A DNA stretch of 64,000 nt. It comes from Brachycybe producta (lineage: Eukaryota; Arthropoda; Diplopoda; Playtdesmida; Andrognathidae). A program made the translations under genes and the position numbers. The stretch lies in the NCBI GenBank assembly GCA_036925085.1, contig JAUPFP010000001.1, positions 6,762,722-6,826,721 on the forward strand, in the 5' to 3' direction. Below, in pieces: positions 44,764 to 55,100 of this stretch. The notes beneath the pieces are model-generated. The model had not been told where the DNA came from. It ran no database searches and worked only from the letters and a program-made list of their open reading frames with translations. The first letter of the stretch is position 1. Each line of letters opens with the position of its first letter.

Positions 44764-45075
44764 GGTTGGAATAACCAGACCACTTTTCAACTGCAAAATG
44801 AAGTCGAAGGATGGTTGTGGGGCTTTGGTTGTAATGTATTTTCTATGGAAAGATACTCAAGGTGGTCGGTTTTGTGGCGACAAACCCGACATCATTTTGC
44901 AGTCAAAAAGTGGTTAAACAGTGCTATTTTTGACAAAAGACTGGAATACTGTACAAAGACCACTGTTTGACTACTTTTCTACTGCGGTGTGGTTTCAATG
45001 TATTTTTTTATGGAAAGACCAAATGTAGTTAGTCTTGGAGACAACCGGATTTCATTTTATAGTCGAAAAGTGTCC
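44764..45075. mobile_element. Two joined GACCACTTT/GACTGCAAA fold-back elements
   Basis: The first unit starts GGTTGGAATAACCAGACCAC and ends near TTTGCAGTCAAAAAGTGG (about 44920). The second starts TGGAATACTGTACAAAGACC and ends TTTATAGTCGAAAAGTG. Both share TGTATTTT(C/T)TATGGAAAGA with 17969-18156. Confidence 0.7.
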
Positions 45076-45339
45076 TGTGCGTCAAGGGGAACAATGGCGT
45101 TAGTCTAGTAGAACATATTTGAAGACTCCTATATAAATATGGCCGTTGCATGAGTCATACATACATGATATCAATTTCTGATGCAACTGAGTCCACTGAA
45201 TAATGTGCCAAATTGAACAGAACACCAAACTAAATAACTGTCATATTTTTGGCACTTATGCTTTTGGTACACATACCACGTTTTTGACTGCAAAATGAAG
45301 TCGGGTTATCGCCAACCACCTTGTTGTTTGGCACTAGTA

Positions 45340-45505
45340 CACTTTGGTGCTTATTCAATTTGGCACCTGTGCACTTTGGTGCTTATTCAGTTTGGCACCT
45401 GTGCACTTTGGTGCTTATTCAGTTTGGCACTTATTCAGTTTGGCACCTGTGCACTTTGGTGCTTATTTAGTTTATTTCAATTTGTAGTTTACTCAGTTTG
45501 GCACT
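45340..45505. repeat. 32-bp tandem repeat leading into the long array
   Basis: TTTGGCACCTGTGCACTTTG then GTGCTTATTCAG is repeated four to five times, with one partial unit. Confidence 0.9.
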
Positions 45506-45514
45506 TGTTCAGTT

Positions 45515-46978
45515 TGGTTTTAACTCAAGTTTGGTTTTAACTCAAGTTTGGGTTTAACTCAAGTTTGGGTTTAACTCAAGTTTGGGTTTAACTCAAGTTT
45601 GGGTTTAACTCAAGTTTGGGCTTAACTCAAGTTTGGGTTTTAACTCAAGTTTGGGTTTTAACTCAAGTTTGGGTTTTAACTCAAGTTTGGGTTTTAACTC
45701 AAGTTTGGGTTTTAACTCAAGTTTGGGTTTTAACTCAAGTTTGGGTTTTAACTCAAGTTTGGGTTTTAACTCAAGTTTGGGTTTTAACTCAAGTTTAGGT
45801 TTTAACTCAAGTTTAGGTTTTAACTCAAGTTTAGTTTTTAACTCAAGTTTAGTTTTTAACTCAAGTTTAGTTTTTAACTCAAGTTTAGTTTTTAACTCAA
45901 GTTTAGTTTTTAACTCAAGTTTAGTTTTTAACTCAAGTTTAGTTTTTAACTCAAGTTTAGTTTTAACTCAAGTTTAGTTTTAACTCAAGTTTAGTTTTTA
46001 ACTCAAGTTTAGTTTTTAACTCAAGTTTAGGTTTCACTCAAGTTTGGGTTTCACTCAAGTTTAGGTTTTAACTCAAGTTTAGGTTTTAACTCAAGTTTAG
46101 GTTTTAACTCAAGTTTAGGTTTTAACTCAAGTTTAGGTTTTAACTCAAGTTTAGGTTTTAACTCAAGTTTAGGTTTTAACTCAAGTTTAGGTTTTAACTC
46201 AAGTTTAGGTTTTAACTCAAGTTTAGGTTTTAACTCAAGTTTAGTTTTTAACTCAAGTTTAGTTTTTAACTCAAGTTTAGTTTTTAACTCAAGTTTAGTT
46301 TTTAACTCAAGTTTAGGTTTCAACTCAAGTTTAGGTTTCAACTCAAGTTTAGTTTTCAACTCAAGTTTAGGTTTCACTCAAGTTTAGGTTTCACTCAAGT
46401 TTAGGTTTCACTCAAGTTTAGGTTTCACTCAAGTTTAGGTTTCACTCAAGTTTAGGTTTCACTCAAGTTTAGGTTTCACTCAAATTTAGGTTTCACTCAA
46501 ATTTAGGTTTCACTCAAGTTTAGGTTTCACTCAAGTTTAGGTTTCACTCAAGTTTAGGTTTCACTCAAATTTGGTTTTAACTCAAGTTTGGTTTTAACTC
46601 AAGTTTGGTTTTAACTCAAGTTTGGTTTTAACTCAAGTTTGGTTTTAACTCAAGTTTGATTTTAACTCAAGTTTGGTTTTAACTCAAGTTTGATTTTAAC
46701 TCAAGTTTGATTTTAACTCAAGTTTGGTTTTAACTCAAGTTTGATTTTAACTCAAGTTTGGTTTTAACTCAAGTTTGGTTTTAACTCAAGTTTGGTTTTA
46801 ACTCAAGTTTGGTTTTAACTCAAGTTTGGTTTTAACTCAAGTTTGGTTTTAACTCAAGTTTGATTTTAACTCAAGTTTGGTTTTAACTCAAGTTTGATTT
46901 TAACTCAAGTTTGGTTTTAACTCAAGTTTGGTTTTAACTCAAGTTTGGTTTTAACTCAAGTTTGGTTTTAACTCAGTT
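45515..46978. repeat. Long 17/18-bp tandem array, about 80 units
   Basis: The unit is TTTTAACTCAAGTTTGG with blockwise variants. In order: GGGTTTAACTCAAGTTT units, GGGTTTTAACTCAAGTTT, TAGTTTTTAACTCAAGTT, TAGGTTTTAACTCAAGTT, a second TAGTTTTT block, AGGTTTCACTCAAGTTT, and finally GGTTTTAACTCAAGTTT with scattered GATTTT units. The array is bracketed by CAGTTTGGCA on both sides. Repetitive frames on both strands are by-products. Confidence 0.97.
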
Positions 46979-48358
46979 TGGCAACTGGCATTACCCTCAA
47001 AATTCCATCATACTATTATAGATACACTCTGTAAATTGTGTTGTCTGTCTGTGTGAATAATTCCGGAACTTTTGAGGCAATTGAGCAAAAGTTCCTTCAA
47101 TACTTTTTGGTCTGTTGCATAAAGTATATTTTTTCCTGCACATTTTCAACAAAAACCATTTAGACATTGTTTTGAGAGAAAAAAAGAGAGAAAGAGAAAA
47201 AAATGAATATCATCATTATCATCGATTATAATCTTTGTTAATTGGTACACCACACTTGCATTTTATACCCGTTATATAGGTTAAGTAAAAATGTATTCAG
47301 AAAGTTCTAATTAAAATGAAATTGTGAAATGGCTAAAATGAATGTTTTTGTGCGTAAATTTCTCCTTCACACACACCACCACCACAATCCACTTTTAGAA
47401 ATTAATATGCAAAGCCGCAAAATCGAATACAAAGCAGAACAAATTTAGAAAAAAAAATTGGAAGCCATTTTGAAAAATATGTAAATGATAAAAGAGGACA
47501 ACAGACTAGAATTTTTGGTTATTCTACATTTTTAGAAGTTAACACAGATTAAGAAATTTCAACTTATTCAAATAGGGATTCAAAATAAAAAAAAAACTTT
47601 CAAAAAGTTAAAATACCATTAAAAATTGGCAGCCATTTGCAAAACATGTAAATTAAACAATGGACTACAACTATTGGTTATTCTGCATTTTTAGAAGTTA
47701 ACAAATTATAAAATTTTAATTTATTAAAATCGGGCTCAAAATAAAAAAAAAGTCGTCTGATTAACTTTTTTAAAAAAAGTTAAAATTCAGTCAATTAAAA
47801 ATGTCATAAACGCTTATTTTAAAAAGATATATAAACAACACTCTTAAGTGATTTAATTAAGCCTACTTTTCTAGTTTCTAAAAACATTTTAAATAACTTT
47901 ATATTAATAAAAATGGTTTCAAAATACAGAGACGAACAAGAATTTTTTTTTTAAATTTCATTTTGTATATTGTGCAATGGGCTGCTTATAAAATGAAGAG
48001 TGATTTTAAGCCTTTTATATGAAAGTGCTAAAAACAATAACAACAACAACAACAACAACAACGAAAAACCTGCAGGAATTTTTTTTTTGTTGTTGTTGTT
48101 ATTGTTTTGACTCAAGATTAATTTAATTTTGAGAAGAAAAAAAAAATAAATCCGAATGTATAAAAAACAATGTAGGCTATTGTAAATAGAACTGAACCAT
48201 TATTAAGTTGTAAATGAGAACAGTTTCAAGGTGAAGGGGCCAAAATAATAATAATGGAAACATTTAAACTTTTTCATTCCAATTTATGTATTTATTTATT
48301 TAGTTCAATCTTTTTTTTTACTTGGAAAAACGTAAGCTGTCGTGAATAAGAAAAATCT
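46979..48358. other. AT-rich spacer
   Basis: Two diverged direct copies (about 47455-47620 and 47625-47790) share GGCAGCCATTT-type starts and TTTTTAGAAGTTAACA. A (CAA)n tract (48035-48062) faces a (TTG)n tract (48088-48103). A right-half F1 end lies near 47870. No gene is seen. Confidence 0.5.
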
Positions 48359-48530
48359 AAAGCCGGGATTACACTGAGGAAACATTGTGCAACATGTAGA
48401 ATGCGACATTAAGTCAACATGTAGACTGCGACATTGTGTCAACATGTAGCATGCGACATTGTTTCAACATGTAACATGCGACATTGTACAACATGTAGCA
48501 TGCGACACTGGCATTCAGTTTACTTTCGTG
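48359..48530. mobile_element. Partial AAGCCGGGATTACACCGAAG element with short tandem units
   Basis: The left end AAAGCCGGGATTACACTGAG matches 42274-42625. It is followed by four to five copies of an AACATGTAGCATGCGACATT-like 20-27 bp unit. No matching right end was found. Confidence 0.75.
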
Positions 48531-49165
48531 ACAAGCAAATTCCCCTGCAAAAAAAAGCAATGGCGTTTACAACCTATTTTTGATTAAAACATATTTCAAT
48601 CTTATGTGACATTTACAACGTTTTGGAAATGCAAGCCTCAATTGATAGATCTAATTTATGTTCGATAAAAAGATGTCCTAAATATAATAATCGAGTTTAA
48701 ATAATTTTTTTTTAATTTTAATTTTTGTGTGTATTAATAATTTGCATAAATAAAGGTTCAGAATGTTCACAAAATCGATCATAATTATGAGCAATTTTTA
48801 CTGCGAACGAATAATTTGCATATCTCCAAGTAAATCAATCCAATATATTTATAAAATTGGATAAACTAGCATTAAATATACAGGGGAAACCATGGACCGT
48901 GGAAAACCACGAAATATACTTTCGGTCCGGTTCCTCAGTTTACGATTTTTAATATATTTTAATTCGTTTAAGAAGAAACAACACGAATGCGCTTTGTAGT
49001 ACTAAAAATACGTTTTTTTTTTTTAAAAAAAAATTATTTCTGTAAAAAAAATTCACGAAAAAAATATTCCAGTCGCTTCAATTTCGCGTTAAGCGGCGGT
49101 TTTCTCTGCATTTATCTCAAGGTATTTGAACTAATCACAATGGTTTTCATATTTATTTGTTTCAG
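48531..49165. other. Upstream region of the CPAP1-like gene
   Basis: A possible non-coding first exon ends at 49121 (TCTCAAG/GTATTT), followed by a 44-nt intron with a CTAAT branch-like motif and a TTTGTTTCAG acceptor at 49165. TCAGTT near 48934 resembles an arthropod initiator. These are weak calls. Confidence 0.3.
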
Positions 49166-49188
49166 CACCGCCTATCCACAATAGGGAA

Positions 49189-52100
49189 ATGGTTATTATG
49201 CTAATATATTTTATATTGGGTAAGTTTTTAATTTAATACATTTTTCGTATAAAACTATTTCATTTTGAAAAATTCGAATAGGTTGTAATAGTGAGCGGAT
49301 TTATATGCAAGAAAACTGGTGAACTATATTATATTTTTCATATTTGAAAGCATACGTATGAGAAATATTCCTTAATTGTAATAAATTAATTTATGTGGCT
49401 TACATTTTAATAAAATAATGAGTTTTTTTTAATAATTTATTTGTTTAAAGTTTTTGAAATTTTTCTTCCTTTTTTTTAATTTGCCTTTAAATTAATTGTT
49501 TTGTCTGTTTTTAATTTTTGAAATTTGTCTTTAATTTTTAAAGTTTTGTTTAATGTTTGGCAATTTTTTTGGTTTTCATTTTTTCGTTTCGTATTAAATA
49601 TTTTAAATGAATTTAATTTACACCTGTCTTTATGTGTAAAGTGCGAATCATTTAAAAAAAAAAACTGAAATTTGAGTTAAAATAGTTTAAAATATGCGTT
49701 TAGATGCCAGAAAAATATACAGTTATTTTTCTAAAGGTGGCTGAATAGATATTTAGTTTGTTTTTGTCACCCCAAATAGCGCCACTGCAGTAGCTAATGC
49801 TATGCTTCATATACATTTTTGTAAAATTTGGACTCAAAAAATGTGAAGCGAACGTTTTTTTTAGAAACAACATCGTAAATTTTTTTTTCAAAACTAGAAT
49901 GGCAAAAGATTATGTTAAAAGTTTTTTTAATGGCAATATCTTAAAAAATTAAACATTTTATAATTAAATACTGACCCGTTTTGGGGGTTTCCATTGACAT
50001 TTCATGAAAAACAATTTTTGCCTATTTCAAACTGTAATAAAAAGTTTATTTTAAAAGATCATGAAAAAAAACTTTGAAATTTATTCGTAATGTTTCTTCT
50101 AAAAAAAAACGTTTGATTGAAAAATACACATTTTCTAAAGGGAAGAGACCTAATACTGTATAAAACATAATTGCCACTGCAGGATCGCCACCTAGGGGGG
50201 ATAAAAACAAAATCAATAACTATTCAGCCACCTGGATAACATTTGGTAATTTTTATCCCAATGTTTTACTGTGTTTCAAGCGTTTGCATATAAAGCAAAA
50301 CAGCATCAAAAGTAGGCCTAATCTCGTAATAAAGTAAAATTCGTTTACTAGTAATAGTTAAAAGTTTTATCTTAATTTTAACAGGAGTTTCTGCTCTTCA
50401 AGTGGTTTCCAGTTGGAGCAACAATTTTGATGGAGTTGTAATTCCAAACAAGGTAACAACATGCTCACAATTGGTGTCATTTTCTCGTAAGTGGTTCTCT
50501 TCGCACACCTGCGATTTTGAGAAAATTTAATTTTTCAAGCGAACGTTTTTTAGGAGAAAGATTACGAAAAAAATCAAGTGTTTTTAGAAACTAGAATAGT
50601 AGGCGATAATGCTAAAAGTTTCTTCATGATGATATCTTTCAAAATAAACTTTTTATGACAGTTTAAAAAAAAAGCCGAAAATAGCTTTTCATGAAATGTC
50701 AATGGAAAAAATCGCAAAACAGGTTAGTTTCAAACTAAACTATAAAATGTTTACTTTTTAAGAGCCTATATGTGTGACGCCATATTGAATATTAGCAGAT
50801 GACAAGTTATAGTTCCACTTTTTGCCGTTTAGTGGCGCCCCACAGCTAAGCCATTGAAGCAAATGAGAAAGAGAAATTCCTTTTTTAAAAAATACATGGT
50901 TCAGGCAAATGTTTCGTTTTCTGCAACGAAAATTGTTGTTTTCAAAATTCAAATTGCAATATTTACATAACAATATTGCTCATCTAGTGATAAGTTGGTA
51001 AAAATTTATAATTAGTTTTTCTATTTTTAATTCCATTCTAAAATCTCGTATTTTTTAGCTCATGTAAAATCCCATAGGCCCATAGGAAGAGCAACTTTTG
51101 ATCTACAATAGTGAGTAATTTGAGTTGTATGCAATTAGTGGTCAAATTTTAGGGTATTATGAAACTTATTGTTAGTGGGAAATTTAGATCCTATAAAATG
51201 TATAAACCGAGGAGCTTTTGTCGCCTATGGGATTTAACATGAGCTAAAAATACGAGAATTTAAAATGAAATTAAAAATAGAAAAACTAATTATAAATCTT
51301 TACCAACTTATCACTAGATAAGCAATATTGTTATGTACATATTGCAATTTGAATTTTGAAAATAACAATTTTCGTTGCAGAAAACAAAACATTTGCTTGA
51401 ACCATGTATTTTTTTAAAAAAGGAATTTCTTTTTCTCATTTGCTTTAATGGCTTAGCTGTGGGGCGCCACTAAACGGCGAAAAGTGGAACTATAACTGTC
51501 ATCAGCTAATATTCAAAATGGCGTCACACATATAGGCTCTTAAGATACTGCCACGAAAAAACGTTTAGCACAATCTTTTACTATTCTAGTTTTGAAAACA
51601 AATTGAATTTTTCCTAATGTTGTTTCTAAAAAACGTTCCCATGATGTTTTTGGCGTCCAAATTTCTACAAAAACGTCTATGGAGCGTAACATAAGCCACT
51701 GCAGTGGCGCCATCCGGTGGCACAAAACCAAAATTAAAATCTATAGAGCCACCTTAATGCTGATTCTAATAAAAACAGTTTACTTGAAGAATTTTTATCT
51801 CTTTCTCAGAACTTTGTGTTGTTATTAATATTAAAATTACCTTTCTACTTTCTAAAAGGGAAAACAGTCGAATGTTCCGGTAAATGCGTTCATAGACGAC
51901 GAACTTGTCCACATTCTTGACCACGTGACATTCAATTGTAACAACATGAAACCGGGCTATTATGCAGATGTCCAAATGAACTGTCAAGTGTTTCACTACT
52001 GCAAATGGGATGGAACTAAATCAACTTTTACCTGTCCTAAAGGATTTCAATTCAACCAGGTATTATGCCCTAAAGACACTTGTCCTAAAGCCATTTGCCC

Positions 52101-55100
52101 TAAAACCATTTGCTCTAAAGAGACATTTGCCCTAAAACCATTTGCTCTAAAGAGACATTTGCCCTAAAGAGACATTTGCCCTAAAGAGACATTTGCCCTA
52201 AAACCATTTGCCCTAAAGAGACATTTGCCCTAAAGAGACATTTGCCCTAAAGAGACATTTGCCCTAAAGAGACATTTGCCCTAAAGGGACATTTGCCCTA
52301 AAACCATTTGCCCTAAAGGGACATTTGCCCTAAAACCATTTGCCCTAAAGGGACATTTGCCCTAAAACCATTTGCCCTAAAGGGACATTTGCCCTAAAAC
52401 CATTTGCCCTAAAGGGACATTTGCCCTAAAACCATTTGCCCGAAAGGGACATTTGCCCTAAAACCATTTGCCCGAAAGGGACATTTGCCCTAAAACCACT
52501 TGCCCGAAAGGGACATTTGCCCTAAAACCACTTGCCCGAAAGGGACATTTGCCCTAAAACCAATTGCACTAAAGGGGCATTTGCCATAAAACCCTATGCC
52601 CTAAAGGCACCTTTGCCCTAACACCACTTGCTCTAATCAGTAGTGTATATTTACGTCATATATAAGGCTCGGATTTTTATGCAGGTAAAACATCAACATT
52701 ATACATGCACCTATTGCATAATAAATGCTAAAATATGCAGCAAAAACACCTACATATGCAGAAATAACACATACATGCAATATATTAAGATGACTGGATA
52801 GATATTTATTTTGTTTTTGTCTTCCCAGATGACGCCACTGCAGTGGCCATTCTATGTTCTATAGAAGATGTTTTAAAAACTAGAATAGTTTGGTCATAAT
52901 GCTAAATTTTTTTTCATTTTGATCTCTTTGAAAAAGATAAACTTGAAAAAGGTAAAAGTTTTTTTTTTATGAAATATTAATGAAAAACCAAAAAAACGGG
53001 TCATTATCAAACTGAACTATAAAATTGTTTTTTTTTTAAGATATTACCATTCTAGTTTTGAAAATCATTTCAGTTTTATCGTAACGTTGTTTAATTTCGT
53101 TTGAAATGTTTGCGTCCACATTTTCCAAAATCATCTATGAAGCTTAGCATTACCCACTGCAGTGGCGGACATCTGCGGGGACAAAAACAAAAATATCTAT
53201 CCAGCCACCTTAAACAAAAACACGCAAGTGTACAGTGTAAAGCAGACATGCAACAAATACAGAAGTATATGTATGTAGTACGAACATACGGTACAGTATA
53301 TAAAACGTCCACCTGAAACATATAAACATGCGTTCTCCAATAAATATGAAGTAAAAACACAAATGAGGCGTGCATTTCCATAACGTTGTAAATGCCACAT
53401 GAGGGTAAAATATGTTTTTAATCGAAAATGGGTTGCAAACGCCATGCTTTTTGCATGGAATTTGCTTGTCATGAAACTGCTGTTCCTAGCGATAAAAAAA
53501 CTGAAGTACAATTGTTGGCAAGTCATAACGTTGTAACAGCCAATAGTAATTACTAATTAGAGTAGCAACTTGGCCAGTCACTTAGTGACTATTGTCATGT
53601 TGTAAACGCCAAGAAAATCACTATAGTGACAACTTGTCAGCATATGTTGCATGTTTTTTTATTCTCTTCATTTCTTAGCTTCCTGTAAATTATATTACAA
53701 TATTTTAGGCCTTTAATGTAATTAATTTAGTAGAAAATTTGTTTTTTCAATCTCCTGAAAAATTTAAATTTTGGCATATACAACGTTTTGGAAATGCACG
53801 CTTCAATTAGACATTAAAATAAAACAAGCATGCAACAAAGACAGAAGATAATGCAAACATGCTGTAAAAAAATCACGTAATATCGAAATTTTTAAAAAAT
53901 GCTTTGCTGGAAGTAACTCTTATCAAGGATTATAATAAACTATAACAATAGTAATAAAAATAACTATTAATCATTAATATTAAATAATCATAATAATTAA
54001 CATTAATATTGATTGATATAATGTTTTTTTTTAAAAAAAATATATGACTGAACATGACTGAAATAAAAAAAATTAGGAAACAAAAGTCGAAAACGTTTTA
54101 AAATGCTTTGAAAATAATTAACTTTTAGAATTTTTTTCATGAATTAAAAAATAGATTAGTGCATATAAATTAATTAATAAATTTAAAAAAAAATATTAAA
54201 ACATTAACAAATTTCTACACAAAGATGTTCTAAAACATAATTTCAATCAAGATTTCCATAAAATTTTAATCAAATTTTCACATAAATAACAAAAGATTAA
54301 ATTTATGAACCTAACCAATTAATAATTATTCTTTTAGGAAACAGAAACATGTGACAACCGTGGAATCAAATGTGGCATAAGTGAGAATGCCGTGACAGAC
54401 ATTCCTTCGCAAGACTCGACAACGGATCAAATACCAGCAACAAGTCCTGCTACAACAACTACGAGCCCATCTGATGAAGTCATTCCAATAAGACGAATTC
54501 GAAGACATACAGTTTGGATTCAAGATCCTACACAGACTCAACACCAATTAGCAGCCAGTAATCTGTTTATACCGCAACATTTTCTTCCCCAACCAGTTGC
54601 AGCAGCAAGTAGCAGCAGTAGCAGTGTTGTCAGTAATAATGGCAATGGGCCAGTTTTTCATTTGTTAATACCTTCTCCACAACAGCAACAACAGCAGCAG
54701 CCTCAATCACTTCAACAACCGATCTTTCAGGTTGTATCCGATATGGATCCATTTCAGACACTGTCAACAGCCACGCAAAGCCAACGTCACTTAGGTATGG
54801 CGAATTTGGTTGCTGCTCCAACAGTGACTCCAGTGACAACCAGACAAGGCCAAATATCAAGATCATCGCGGCCGGGGATGATCCACAATGAGCGTCCAAC
54901 AGAACATTTATTCGGCACTGATGAATCGCAACCTATGTCTTTTTCTCAGGCTGTTGGATTTGGACCCAGACGTCAGGAACATCACTTTGCTCCACCACAG
55001 TTCTTCATTGAAAACCCACAAGATGCATCTGATACACCAGATGCTGTTTTTAGTGAGGCACCGCAGCAAAATTTTGTCTCGACTCCAGGTCAAGGCAGCC

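Noticed and set aside
45616..46377. Repetitive frames (GFNSSL, LELKPK)
   Set aside because: By-products of the 18-bp unit, which is a multiple of 3.
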